Below are positions 11,001 to 22,981 of a stretch of DNA of 64,000 nt, in pieces. The notes beneath the pieces are model-generated. The model saw only the letters and a list, made by a program, of their open reading frames with translations, made no database searches and had not been told where the DNA came from. The stretch is from Lichenostomus cassidix (Eukaryota; Chordata; Aves; Passeriformes; Meliphagidae). Position numbers and translations under genes: made by a program. The stretch is taken from NCBI GenBank assembly GCA_008360975.2, contig CM039211.1:74753663-74817662 (forward strand), in the 5' to 3' direction. Within the stretch, counting starts at the first letter, position 1. Each line of letters opens with the position of its first letter.

Positions 11001-13377
11001 ATGGGATTTTTCCTGGCTGGCAAGTGAAGCAGAAAGCGTTAACAGCTGGAAGCTGCCCAGCCATGCATCTTTATTAGCAGCTGGAAGCAGGGAGGGAAAG
11101 GAGCAGCAATTATTTTCCTTACCTGTCCCAGGGCCAGGTGTGTGTGGCAGGAATTCTCTCCTGGATGGATGGAGATCGTTAATTCGTGCAGAGTCAGCGT
11201 GGAGATGTTGGGGTTTTTCCGGTGGGGAATGCAGAGCTGGAAAAGCAAGGGCATTGCTGAAGGAATTCCTGCCTTGTGGGATTTGTGTTTAAAGCCAAAG
11301 CAATCCAGGAATCCAATGATTCCAGACTTTGTCCAATAAGATATGTGGGGAAGTTAATAGGAATTGGGAAAAGGTAGGAATTTATAATCAATTAGCTATG
11401 TTAGGCCATTGCAGAAACTTGGAATTCAAGTGACACAAATTGGGAATAACTTGATTTTCTGAGAGTGAAACTGAATGCAAGCCATTCCGAAACACTGTGG
11501 ATTGGGATATCACTGCTAAATAAACCACATTCCCAAATTCTGGCTGTTATTGGGATTCCTGCTGTCATTCTTTTCGATTATTTCTAATGGGATGGGGATG
11601 GATGTACCAGAGGCTCAGAAAGAAGCCTTAGGGAAAACAGCAACCATTGTGCCTTTCCTTGGAATTTCCCTTCAAAGATTTAATTCATATTTTTGATGAT
11701 GAGCGAGTTTGATTGTTTTTTTGTTTTTTTCCCTTAAAAAAAAAGCAAAATTAATCAGCTGTCAACACAGCAAATTCAAAATTCTCCATTCACCAATGTT
11801 TAATAATCCCATCGCAGAATAATGCATGAAGGAGGAAAAGAAGCCAACCCTCTCCATGAGGCTTTGCTCTGCCCGGCACTCGAATCCTCCAGATAAAAAG
11901 CTCCCACTTTTATCCCTCCAACTACTCGGGCAGCCCCTGGAAGAACCAAAAGGACTTGAAGGGGAAATAATTGGCTCTTTAGAGGAGCAGAGCTGAACAA
12001 TGTCCTCGCTGCCTCTCGAGCTTTCGCCTGCATCTGCCTGGGCTATGTGGAAATAAATTAAATAATGGGGCCGACAGGATTGGATGGCCAAAATATTCTC
12101 CCTTTAATTAATTAATTTCCAGATTAATTCCCAGATGGCTGTTGGGGCTGAGGGGAAGGAGATCTCAGGCTGGGGAATGGGAGGAGGACTTTTGTCCAGA
12201 TTAATTGTCAAGTTGTTGTCCCTTAAAAAAAAAAAGTGAGGACAGGGATGCATTTTCTTCCCAATATTCCAAATCAGCACTTCACTAATTGTTGGGATTT
12301 TTTCCCTGTGACTTTTCCCTGTGATTTTCTCCCTTCTCAAACTCAGAAGGTCCCAAAGATGAGGGATCTCCACAACAGCTGGAGGATAAAACAGAGAGCC
12401 TGAATTCCCTGTTTGCTCCTAGGAAATCCAGAAACTCCCAGGCATTTTCTGGATCCAAAAGGGATGCAAGGATGGCTCCTGGTGGATTTCTGCACCTTTA
12501 AATCCAAGGAACATTTTTTTTCAATTTCCCAAGCAGTACAAACTCAGCTGGACCCCCAGATTTTGCGAGGTCTAAAATCTGAATTCCCCTCCGCTCCACT
12601 GCTTCTAGAACATGAAAGTCACTCTCATTTTTCCCCTCCTTGTCCACCCGAAGGAGGCATTTGCCCGCAGCCCCTCGGCATCTGCTGCTTTGTCAGTTTG
12701 ATTTAGCTGCCTGTGGCTGCACAGGAGCTGCTCAGATTTCCTGCTCCTCCACCAGCACGAGAGGAGCTGGGATGGGATGTGCTTTGGGACATTTGTGGCC
12801 TGGAAATGATGGGGAATTTGGAGCCACAAAGTCCCCCCTGATTGCCCTTTTTCCCCTTTTCTCCCCTTTCATTCCAAACCCCAAAGTGTCCCCCGGATGG
12901 CAGGAGGTGACACAACCCAGCCACCCTTCTCAAAGCAGCTTTTGATCAACCTCATCCCATCTTTCCAATCATCCTGAATCCACTCTTTTTCCAATTCAAA
13001 GCTGCTTTTCCCCATGGAAAATATTGATTTATCCCCCAGCATCATCTCCAAAGCTCCTTTTTGTAACCAGATTGGGAAACTTCAGTGTCCAGCAGCGATA
13101 ATTTTGGGAATGTGGCAGCTCTGGGCTCGGGATCAACTCCCAGAAATCCTTTTCCTGCTGTTCCAGCCCTTTCCCATCACCTGCCTTCCAGGGGCTGCTG
13201 AGCCAGGAGTTATTTGCAAGTGACATAAAAATAGTGCTTAAAAAAAAAACCTTAAAAGCAGCTGTGCAGCACTTAGCCCAGAAAAGAAATAGATATAAAA
13301 CATGCAGGGAATTTTATTTCCCTTTGCATCCCTGCTTTTTAAAGCCCCCCCAAAAAAGGGAGCTGGCCTTTAAGCCT

Positions 13378-13800
13378 TCAATTAATTGAACAAAGATTTC
13401 AAAATTGTTCAATTGGTTTCATTAGGAAGTGTATAATAGAATAATAAAGTAAAACAAATGATATAAAGCAGACCCACTAATTAGCTCTACATGATTGATA
13501 CAGCTTTGGACGAGGCATTTGATCTCCAACAAAATGCAGTTCCTTGTTAAGAGGATTTTTAATTGATGTGCAGAGAGGTATTAGATGATGTTGGAAAATA
13601 ATTACTCCAAAGCTACTCATGCATTTGGCTGAACATAACAAATGAAGTTTGGGCTCTGGATCTGGCGGAGTGGACACGTGCTAATTAATAACGAGAGGAA
13701 CAAGCATCTTCCAGGGGCTTTAACCCAGTGTTTACCAGGAGATTGCGTCGCAATTATGCCCCATAATGAGCTTGTCATGGGAACCAAATCCACATCACTC
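13378..13800. promoter_or_regulatory. strong candidate conserved non-coding element
   Basis: A long AT-rich island holds AATTAATTGAACAAAGATTT (SOX-like AACAAAG), AATTGTTCAATTG, CACTAATTAGCTC, CATGATTGATAC, CACGTGCTAATTAATAAC and CCATAATGAGC. The flanks lack this texture. Regulatory role is inferred. Confidence 0.45.
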
Positions 13801-14539
13801 AGCTGGGCAACACTTCCAGATTTCCCCTGGAATCAGTGGGAAAGAATCGACCTGCCAGGAGTGGAGGAGATCCATGGAGAGCCTGTGGTTTCCCTCAAGT
13901 GTCCAAGGACTCTGGGATGAGGGAAAGTTGTCCTTGAGCTTGAAGCTCCTCAAGAATCCTGACTGGGATTCACCTATGGTTTATTCCATGATTCCCTTGG
14001 TGGTCATGAGAAAATCCCTTGATGATAAATCCTTGTCACCCACAGCAGTCACAGCAGCAGTTTTATCCCTGCAATCCTCTGGGTCCTTCTGGCCTTTGGA
14101 AAGCAAAGCAACTCTAAAAACTTCCGGGCAAAAGTCCAAAAGTCCCTTTGGGTGTGGGTGCTTCCAGAGCAGGCAGGAAATGCCCTCCTGGGCAGAGGTG
14201 TTTGCAAAGCCAGGAGGGATTATTGGAGGTTATATTTCCATGGAAATCTGATTGATTCCCTGGCTGGAAATCCCAGGGAAAATTCCCAGTGTCACTCAAT
14301 CCTCATCCCGCTCTGCATTTCACGAACGACACCCGAAATCTCACTTTTCCTCCTTCCAAGCAATGCCTCTGACACTTCCCAGCCATGCCTTTCTATTTGT
14401 ACTCCAACGTGTGCCTGGTGGGTTGCTTGGAACACTTGTCAGAGGTTTTATTTTTGGAAGGAGATTCGGGTGAGCTAATTAAGAGTTGGTGAAGTTTCCC
14501 GGCCCAAACCTGCTCTCCGTTCCTCGTTTGCCACCTCCT

Positions 14540-14690
14540 CCTCCTCCTCCCGGGGTTGAGAAATCCCTTAATTAACGGTGTTTGTTCTCCTGCCGGCCCC
14601 GCCCGAGCCGCGGCTCGGCGATTAGACGATGGGAAAAAAAGGTATTTATTGTGTGTGTGGGCTTCCCGTCGCCATGGCAACAGGCAAATA
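14540..14690. promoter_or_regulatory. CpG cluster with RFX X-box
   Basis: A CpG-dense run (CCGGCCCCGCCCGAGCCGCG) is followed by GTCGCCATGGCAAC at 14668-14681. That matches 13 of 14 positions of the canonical RFX X-box GTTGCCATGGCAAC and keeps its dyad symmetry. X-boxes often occur in promoters or enhancers of ciliary and neural genes. No transcript start is visible. Confidence 0.45.
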
Positions 14691-14977
14691 TTTGCAGCCC
14701 TCCACTCCTGATTAATCCCTCCCTTCTAGAAAGTCGGGATGGGGAGAATTCCCGGGAATTTCGCGGCTCTGAGGGGCAGCGAGGCAGAAAGAAGAGGGGG
14801 AGGAAGGCAGTTGGAGGCACTCCTGGTGATCTGCAGGGCCTTGGGGCATCTCTGGCAACATCTGCAGGCACCTCGGGCAAAATGCTCTCCCTGCTGAATG
14901 GAAAATTCGCTGCTGACCTCGAAATGGCCAGGATTACAGCCGGGAATTGAGGGATATTTTGGAAATAATATCAGGAA

Positions 14978-15040
14978 GTCACGGAATCGCAGGATCTCCT
15001 GAGCTGGAAGACGTGGTTTTGAGCCTAAATGATTCTGTGC
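14978..15040 (-). mobile_element. CR1 LINE 3' scrap
   Basis: TCACGGAATCGCAGGATCTC followed by TGAGCTGGAAGACG resembles the reverse-complemented CR1 3' end (AATCACAGAATGTCCTGAGCTGGAAGG-type, split here). It is short and decayed. Confidence 0.5.
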
Positions 15041-15544
15041 TTTGTGCATCCCAAAATCCACACTCGGGGTTTCACTGAATTTCTCATCCCCTTGACCAAG
15101 GAATCCCCAGTTTCTCCATTCCCAGGAATTCGGTTCTCCACTCACAATTTGTCCCAGAGTTGGGTTGGAAATGTTGAAATCAAGCAGCAATTAATGCATT
15201 GTGAAGCACTCGAGGTTAATTGTGTAATGAGCACCGCATTACCTGGAGTAGGAACACATTTTCCAGCTCAGCCAGGGGGGAAACAATGTGGGTTTTACGG
15301 GGGATTTTTGGGGTGAAGTGCAGAGTGAAATCCATGAATTCCCATCTTGCTGGGCACAAAGATTGGATGAATTATTCCCGATCCCAGGGGTTATTTGGCA
15401 GGTGTTATCTCCAAAATCTACCCCAAAATCTACCCCAAAATCATCCAAAATCCCCCTCTGCATGTGCATCTTTACCTTTGAAAGATGCTGATCCCATTTT
15501 CTCCTCCCAAGCTGCCCCAGGAGTTTTATTCAATTCCTGCCATC

Positions 15545-16150
15545 ACGCAATCAAAAATCAATAAAAAGCATTTATTAGGATGTGCGCTTCACACAAAATG
15601 TGATTTATGCTCTGTGTAGATCACAAAAAAAAAGGGGAAAGCAGGCAGTAAGCAGAAAAAGGAACTTTTTATGGTCTTGTCCTGCTTTAGCTACGCTTGA
15701 CAGACAAGGAAATGTTATTTAATAACATTTATTTAGCTATTTATTTGGTTTGTTACCGACTGGACTGAGGTAAATAATGATGATTTTTTTCTGCTAGCAG
15801 GACTTTAATCAGTTAATTCCAACATTTCCACTCATTTCCCAAGCACAGAGAAATGGATAAAAGTCAGGAAGATCCCTATTTTTTGGGGGATTTCAGTTCC
15901 AAAAAAATGAAATAAAAAAAGGATCATTTCATTTCTTCCCACCTTAATAGAAAGATAAAGCAGAGACATCATTGCTGCTAAAATCTCGAGGTTTAGCTAT
16001 GTCGATAATCTCCTTTTGATGCTAATTAATGACGAGTAATCATAAAAACAAATGAAAAGCACTAGAGCTGCAGCAGGGTGTTTTATGCTTATGAAATAAT
16101 GCATCTTTATGCATTTGTTTATTTGCCACGGAAAAAAAAGTCATCTATAT
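15545..16150. promoter_or_regulatory. strong candidate conserved non-coding element cluster
   Basis: There are three AT-rich sub-islands: ATAAAAAGCATTTATTAGG near 15560, a central part around 15700-15780, and 15950-16130 with GATGCTAATTAATGACGAG and ATAATGCATCTTTATGCAT. The centre holds a 21-bp dyad at 15710-15730 with perfect 10-bp arms, AAATGTTATT and AATAACATTT, around one T. This is typical enhancer-like texture. Confidence 0.45.
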
Positions 16151-17101
16151 TCATAGGCAAACAGCAGCTCAGCTTCAGCTGCTTTTTCCTTTTTTCCAGA
16201 GTCAAATCCCAAATTTTATCCCTGATTTGGTGCTGTTTGGCCACAGGTTGGAGAATATGGAATTCAAAGGGGATTGAAACAGAGTATTTTCCTTCTGATT
16301 TTTCATATCTGTGAGTTTGGAGGAAAAAACAAGAACACCTGGAATTCTAGTTGGAATAATTCCTCTGGCTGGGGGGAAAGCAAACTTCAAAACTTTGGGA
16401 AAAAACAGCTTTTTCAGCAGCTTACCCTGGTAGAAAGTGCAGTTAAATTCGGAGGATTTGGGCAGGAATCCTAAAAGGAGTTGGTTTGAACCTGAAATTG
16501 GGGATTTAAATTCAGTTTGAACTCAGAATTAGGGATTTAAGGTCAGTTTGGGAAAGGAGGAAGAGAAGCCGCAGGTGAATTTTCAGCTCCCGTTGGGATT
16601 GGATGAGCAGAAGCCAATTCGACTTCAGGCCCCCTTTTCTTTTATTCCCACTTCCATGGAACCCCTTGGAACTCCCATTTCCCTCCAAAAATTTCCAAAT
16701 TTTTGGAGGTTTTTCATCACCTGCTTCCCCAGATCTATGCTAGAATAAAGCATAATTGCAGCCAGTGGAGGGAGAAAAGGCATGATACCCTGAATACTCA
16801 GGATATTTATGGCTCCATTTAGCACCTCGTTTTGCCTTAAAGAGTGGGGGATTGACGTGGGTTAAATGCTCCTACAAATCTCCTGTAGCCTTTCGGGGAA
16901 AAGGGCAACACAATAATAATTGTTGAATTTATTGTGTCGAGACGTCAGCGAGCAGAGCTCTGCAGCCTTCCTGCTTTTTTATCCGAGTTATCTCCACTGG
17001 AATTCCTGCTGTCCTGGGATCCTCTGGGGTTGCTGCCAGAATGGAATCCTTTGGAATCATAGGGATTGAGGTTGGAATTGATCTGGAAGAGTCTACCACT
17101 G

Positions 17102-17146
17102 CCCTCTCCTCTCCTCTCCTCTCCTCTCCTCTCCCCTCCTCTCCCC
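17102..17146. repeat. (CTCTC)n pyrimidine microsatellite
   Basis: Nearly perfect TCTCC/CTCTC pentamers run for about 45 bp with one interruption (CTCCCCTCC). Confidence 0.9.
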
Positions 17147-18622
17147 AGTGTTTATCTCCAATCTGGCTATTTAGATGGGGATATCTCAGTGCCTGTTTGG
17201 GAGATTTCTCCTCCTCCATCTGTTATTTACATCCTTGGTTTTTCCTGAGGTGTCTCCAACAAATGCTGGCTGGATGCTCTCTGTGTGTGTGTTATTAATA
17301 AAACAGCTGTAAAAATATTAAATTGGGAGGCCTGACTGGGAGCCAATTCCATCCTGGAATTGGATGGATGCTGAGCCCTGGAATGTGGCTGCTCTCCAGG
17401 GCTTGGCCTCTCACTTCAGCCTCTCAAAAATCACCTTGCACTGTCCCAGGGTGTCACAAAAGTGTCCAGCCTGGCATTGGACACTTCCAAAAATGACTTC
17501 TCCGGGAATGCTGTGCCAGCATTCCAGCCAGGAATTCCGAGTGTCTCTGAAAGCCTCAAGTTTCAAAGCAAGATTCATTTCAGGGAAAAATCTAGGATTT
17601 AAGGCACAAATAGTGTTTCACCAGGTGGCTTTTTATTCCAAGCTGTGGTCAATTTGGTCTGGTTGATTCCTCCTTCTTTGGAAGGAGGAGCAACTCCAGC
17701 AACTTCCAAAAACAATTCCCAAAGGAATGTGTGATGTGATTTCATTTTGGGGATCTATGGCCATCCAAGGGCACCAGGAATTGGGTTAAATCCAGGAGCC
17801 ACGGCTGTGTTTTACCCCAGGAATTTGGTTAAATCTGCATTTTACCCCAAGCTCTGCTCTCGCAGGAGCTGAAGGCTGAGTGTTTGTGGCATTTTTGATG
17901 TTTCCATGGGGATTGCTATAGAAACAACTCTGCTACCCCTTCATTTATTAATTTACTTTGTTAGAGAACCCAAGGTAAACCACAAATCCAAAGCAACAAT
18001 GGCTTGAAAGGGATTTCTTCATCGAAAGGGCCTTGAGCTTGTGTTGAAAGGACAACATTTGCAGCTCATTTCATGCAGTCAGAGGCATGAGATTCTGCAA
18101 GGTTTCCTTTGAGATATTTTCCCCCTTTTTATTCCATGAAAGATCCCCTTAAGGGATCTCCTTGCTTCCCTTGCTATTGAGAGGAACCCAAAGGTGATAA
18201 AACCAGATCAAATCCACACAAATCATGGAGCAGGAACAGCCAGCAGATCTCCAGCTGGCAGCTGGATTCTCCTGGTGGCCCCAAATCGAGTTAGGATGAG
18301 GAGCTGGAAGTGCATTTTCAGTGTTGTTTTTAATATTGGAAATGTAGCTGAGATGGTGCTGCTCCAGGGGGAGAAGGAGCCATGGAATTTCAGGAGGAGA
18401 AATGTGTTCCAGAAAGGATTGAATTGATATTCAGATGGGAATGCCTTAAATCTAAGGTGGGAAATTCTAGCAGTGTCTTGATGGAGAGTGAGGAATGAAT
18501 TGGATTTTTTGGATGTGGCAAATCCAAGGGAAATCCAAATTTCCAAGAGGAGAAACCCAGCAGAATTCCAGCCTCATTCAGCAGTGAGAGGTGCTGTGGT
18601 CAGTGGTGAGCAGGACAAACCT

Positions 18623-18680
18623 ATGAAAAAACCCCATGGAAAAAACTAATGGAAAAACCTAATGGAAAAACCCCATGAAA
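18623..18680. repeat. short tandem repeat, about 17-bp unit
   Basis: ATGGAAAAA(C/A)C(C/T)CC and ATGGAAAAACCTA units recur three to four times with small variations. Confidence 0.8.
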
Positions 18681-18992
18681 AGTCAGGATCCAGGCATAAA
18701 ACAGGATTGAGGACCAGGAATCATCCCGGTGCCTTTGGAAACTTGACTCGAAGGATCTGCAGCTCTCGCTGAACAGACATTTCCTGCCCTACTTAAAAAT
18801 TGGGGCGGATTTCCAAAAATGTTTGGGTATGAAAAGCCACAGGGTCCTCAGGAAGTGGTGACACCTGTGACAGATTGTTCCCAAGAGTGTTCTCTCCCAG
18901 GTGCTTGCTGAGAAAAGGCATTCCCAAGGTGTGATCCCAGATCCTCAGGGGTATTTTGGGACCTCTGGAGCCAAGAGCTTGGCCTTGGCTAT

Positions 18993-19168
18993 TTGGAATG
19001 TTTTAGGATGGAAGGGATTTTAGGGATTGTTTCATTCCACCCCATTGTTCCAAACCCCAATGTCCAACCTGGCTTTGGACACTGCTAGGGATCCAGGGGC
19101 AGCCACAGCTTCTCTGGGAATTCCAGCCCAGCCAGGAATTCCCTCCCAAAATCCCATCTGAACATCTA
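18993..19168 (-). mobile_element. CR1 LINE 3' end
   Basis: In order the segment shows TTGGAATGTTTTAGGATGGA, AGGGATTTTAGGGATTG, CATTCCACCCC, GTCCAACCTGGCTTTGGACA, CTGCTAGGGATCCAGGGGCA and GCCACAGCTTCTCTGGGAAT. This is the canonical reverse-complement order of the avian CR1 3' region. Confidence 0.85.
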
Positions 19169-19459
19169 ATTGAAGGTGTGGGAACAGCTAAGGAACCCAA
19201 GTGCTTTCCCTGGGAATAAATCAGGAATTGAGAACTGGCAAAGCATGTGAGTGGCTAAGGATCCCAAATCCTTTCCCTGTGAATAAATTGGGATAACTCC
19301 CTGCATTCCCCATTCCCGTCTGGAGTCACACAGCACCCAGAGCTCCAGCTGCAGCAGCAATGCACAGGATGCAGTGTCACACATGAGTGACTCCTGGGCA
19401 GGCCAAGTGACAGATGCATTTCCTCGACTCCAGGCCAGGCTCCAGCACAAACCACTCTT

Positions 19460-19830
19460 CATTTATCAATAATTGGGCCTTAATTTCATTTGGCAGTGCT
19501 GGAGCAGCAGGCTCGGCTTCCTCTCCAATAGACTCCCGCTAATTAGGCTGGCTTTGGGCATCAATCTCCTGATTGGAGCCTCTAATAATCAACCCAGCTC
19601 TTGCTTTTTTGCACAGGACGTGGTGGCTTTCTCCATAAGTCATTATTAGTGATAATGGGACGGGAATGGGAGCAGCTCTGTTATTGATGGCTGTGAGCAG
19701 GGATCACACTCTGCCTGTTCCCACAAGGAATCGACGCCTCCATTCCTTTGGCACCTTCTCTGGAATAATAAATGTCATGTTCCATTAGTCCTGGCGCACC
19801 GAAAAGGGGATTTCTGCTCGCTGTTTGTCG
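19460..19830. promoter_or_regulatory. candidate conserved non-coding element
   Basis: TTATCAATAATTGGGCCTTA, CCGCTAATTAGGCTGGC, CATCAATCTCCTGATTGGAG, CATAAGTCATTATTAGTGAT and GAATAATAAATGTCATG appear within 370 bp. Such density of ATTA, CAAT and AP-1-like words is unlike the flanking filler. Confidence 0.45.
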
Positions 19831-19879
19831 GGGAGATTTTGGGGAAGGGTTGATGCAGGAGCAGAAGTTTGGATGAGGA

Positions 19880-20015
19880 GAGAGGCTGGAGATTCCCCAT
19901 CCCTGAAGAGTCCCAGGTCAGGAGCAGCCTGGAATCATGGAAGGTATGGCTGGAACTGGATGAGCTTTAAGCTCCTTTCCAACCCAAACCATTCCGTGAC
20001 TCTGTGTCAATGTGA
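19880..20015 (+). mobile_element. CR1 LINE 3' end
   Basis: CATCCCTGAAGAGTCCCAGG, GAGCAGCCTGG, TGGATGAGCTTTAAGCTCCT and TTCCAACCCAAACCATTCCG occur in the forward order of an avian CR1 tail. The CR1 terminal octamer is reduced to GTGACTCTGTG. Confidence 0.8.
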
Positions 20016-22095
20016 CCACTGTGGCTCCACCTGCTGGGACTGAAACAATTCCTCTCCACAGGAATTCTGGGCACCAGGCAAGAGCAGCTTCCTTCATTTC
20101 CCTTTGCTCTGTGATCCAATCCATGGCATAATTGAAGAGGATGAGGAACAAAATTCCTCCTCCTTCCTCCTTCACTCCAGTAACTCCAGCAAATCCAGCA
20201 GAGAGAGCTCCATATGGAGTCAGGGAATGTGTGGATGATGCCAGAATGAATGAAATCTCCCAGGTCTTGGTGGCTGGTTTTTATCAAAGAGCCATCCCAG
20301 CAATTCATTGGGATTGGAAGGGATTGCAGCCAGAATGATTCTGGGATTCTGATTTCAAACTCAGGGTTTGCTTCCGGAGCAAACCTTTGCTGCCTGAAGT
20401 AATCCTGGAGAATAAAATCCTATTTTTACCCTCTTTAGCAGACAGATTCCAAAGTCCATGCCCGATTATCTAAAGATGACCAACTCCTCCTGGTGTCCCT
20501 TGCCCTGTCACTTAAAAAAGATTTGTTCTGAGGCTTTCAGTGGCCCTGGGCCCTTAACATTTCTTTGGGCCTATAAACAAATTTTATCGTTTTGTTGGAG
20601 AGAGGAAAATTGCTGCATCCATCTTGGAATGGGGAGTATTATCCCATTAAAGACTACTAGCTGATTAATAAAATCAGGCTCTAAAAATACTATTTTGGAG
20701 TATAAAGCTTGGGTTTATTGCAGGACTTTTGACTTTCTTGTTTCCTCAGGTACAGCTTGAGGCCTGAGGGTGTTTTGGATGGAGATTTTTCCCTGCTGAG
20801 TGTGGACATTGTGGAGCCAAGGAAAGGCTCAAGGGTTACCCAGCTTTGAGGCACCAAAATTCCATCAGGAAAACCTGCTATTTGAAGGGAAAACACAGGA
20901 AAAAGTAGAAAAAACAGAATTTTTCACACACCTGCCAGTGGAGAGATTGGATCCTGTAATCCTGCAGGCAGGAAGGCACTGACATCCACTGCAGCCAAAT
21001 CATTTCAGCCTTGGGGACAAATTTCCAGCTGGGATGAAAGTGCAGCCACCGGAAGCTCCAAATCTCCAGATCAGGACCTTCTGGAAGTTTCCTCTGGGCT
21101 GATTGCAGCTATTCCAGGGTGGAGATGAAGTTCAAGCTGATAAAAGTCCCTTGTCCCCCGGATCTGGAAAAGAAAAATACACTTTTAAAAAAAAGGCAAT
21201 CTGTGCCGGGGCGGCTGCTGCCAAGGCGTGACTCAACCCCAACGTGCGCAGATTCCTCCCGGCTCGGGAGTTTTCCAAAGAACTCCGTGTTCTCAATGGC
21301 TCTATTGTGAGCCTCTGAATGAAAGAGCATTGTTGGGATGGGGCTGGGATGGAGGCTGTGCTTCCGTCCTTTCCCGAGCCCTGGGAGCATCCTGGGAATG
21401 CTGCTTCCACTGGGTTTTCCCCAGGAAGGGAAAGCGAATCTGGCCTGCAGATCTTTAAAAAAATTCCAGAGGGTTTTGGCAGATAAGAGGGAAAAGGGAA
21501 TGGTGCAGATGGCCGGGAGAAGGTCCTGCCACACCAGGGAAAAACAATCTTGCTGTGGGAAAGAGCAAAACAAACAAAAGGCAACAGGAATTGCAGTCCC
21601 TCAATGAAAACATCGCCGAGCATCACATGAGCTGCCTGAACGCTGTGCTTGTTTTTGGGCTGAGGATGGACATGAGGATCCCAGAATTCCAGAGTAATTT
21701 CAGTTGGAAAAGAACTCCAGGATCATGGAATCCACCCTGTCCCCAGCCCAGACATTTCTTGGACACCTCCAGGGATCCAACACCTCCCAAGGCCTGACCG
21801 CCTTTTTCACAGGGAAATCTTTCATGGGGAAATTCGTGATTCTCAGCCAAGAGAAGAGAGGAGATTTCCCTCCCCACTGCCCCAGCCCGCAGTGCAGCAT
21901 GGATTTATTCTCTCTGTTGCTCTTCCTCCTTCCCACTTAACCCACGCCACTTTCCAAACAATTCCCAATTCCCCGGCTAAAACAGGGGTTTAATATTCCA
22001 CTGCCGGTAGCATTGCCCTCCTCTGGACGGTTTATTAAGATGGAAGGAAGGAGCTTGGAGCCTGCCGGAATTTTAGGGAGAAAGGGGAAATAATC
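20016..22095. other. intergenic DNA with AT-rich patch
   Basis: No gene is supported. About 20560-20700 is a small AT-rich patch (CCATTAAAGACTACTAGCTG, ATTAATAAAATC) that might be regulatory. 20050-20330 could be an internal CR1 remnant continuing the neighbouring tail, but I cannot confirm that. Confidence 0.5.
21695..21795 (-). mobile_element. CR1 LINE 3' fragment
   Basis: TTTCAGTTGGAAAAGAACTC, CAGGATCATGGAATCCACCC and TTGGACACCTCCAGGGATCC follow reverse-complement CR1 order. The fragment is decayed and partial. Confidence 0.65.
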
Positions 22096-22099
22096 GAGC

Positions 22100-22700
22100 C
22101 GGGAGATGTGAAAGCTCCAAGGGCTGATGGAATTAAGCGGGAAGGGAGGCGCCGGGAATCACAGCCTTCCATTTCCACTCTTCCCAAAATTCCGGCTGCT
22201 CGGCAACAAATGTGACACCTGCGCTAAGGCAGGGAGGAGCAGCTCCTCATCTCCATGTGAAAAGAGTGTGGAAACACGAGCGGCTGCAGGAGATCGTTGG
22301 AATATTTGGCTGCAGAGGGTGGGGAGTCAACCCTGCCCGCGGTTCTGAGCTCCACCTCAGTCCCACTTTGCCGATCCTTTTGTTTTCCCCGAGTTGTTCC
22401 TTTCCTCGCCTTCCCCGAGGCATCTCTCGCTTGAATGGCAACTATTCCACGACTGGAAACTAGGGGGAAGAATTCCACCGGCATGGCAAGCGCCGGGAAA
22501 AGGCGGCTGGCGCGGCGAGGGAGTTTTCTCCCCTCCTTTTTACCTTGCGCTTCTGCAAGTCACAACTTTGTCAGGCTGTGAATTCCCCAAGCCTGCCGAC
22601 TCCCCCCTCGTTTCCAAGGCTCTCCGCAGCGCCAGCTGCTCGGCGGGAGGCCAGGGGAGTGTGGGGGGGGAAATCGCATCCTTTACAGCCTGCAGGAAAG
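22100..22700. other. moderately CpG-rich non-coding segment
   Basis: CpGs are denser than in the flanks, for example GGCAAGCGCCGGGAAAAGGC and TGGCGCGGCGAGGG near 22480-22525 and CTCCGCAGCGCCAGCTGCTC near 22620. No promoter core, splice site or coding frame is convincing. It could be a CpG-containing enhancer. Confidence 0.35.
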
Positions 22701-22956
22701 GCATGGGAATGAGGCAAGGATTGATTCACCTGGGCAGGCAACTCCTAACTCCAGTTGGACTGAAGGGAACCAAAATCCCTCTCCAGATCCCCTTTAAAAA
22801 CCGGGAAGAGCTCTGTCTCCCTGCATCCTTTCCCTGTGGGAACAGAGAAAGGAAACGCCCTGCATGGAGCTGAATGAAACCAGACATCAAGTCACACGAA
22901 GGGTGGAAGTGAAATCCTCTGGAAAATCAGATCTGGAAAATCTGCTTGTGAGGCTT

Positions 22957-22981
22957 CCTCCTCCTCCTCCTCCTCCTCTTC
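22957..22981. repeat. (CTC)n microsatellite
   Basis: About seven uninterrupted CTC/TCC triplets. Confidence 0.85.

Larger units (their letters stand above)
8207..13375. other. intergenic DNA
   Basis: No gene is supported; all open frames look random. Besides the two tandem duplications listed separately, I see unique GGAAT/CCCAAA-rich filler. A LINE-like remnant word, GGAGCAACCTGGGATGGTGA, at about 10910 may be CR1-derived. Confidence 0.6.
13801..15540. other. intergenic DNA
   Basis: Apart from the listed X-box region, a CR1 scrap and a 14-bp repeat at 15416-15453 (CCCCAAAATCTA units), I see only unique non-coding sequence with no supported gene. Confidence 0.55.
16151..19450. other. intergenic DNA
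   Basis: No gene is supported. It contains a (TCTCC)n stretch, a 17-bp GAAAAACC repeat and CR1 remnants. A possible further CR1 scrap on the minus strand spans about 17400-17525 (GTGTCCAGCCTGGCATTGGA, CACTTCC). Confidence 0.55.

Noticed and set aside
18141..18159. AGATCCC-CTTAA-GGGATCT dyad
   Set aside because: Seven-base arms are short and expected by chance in a window this long. No motif context.
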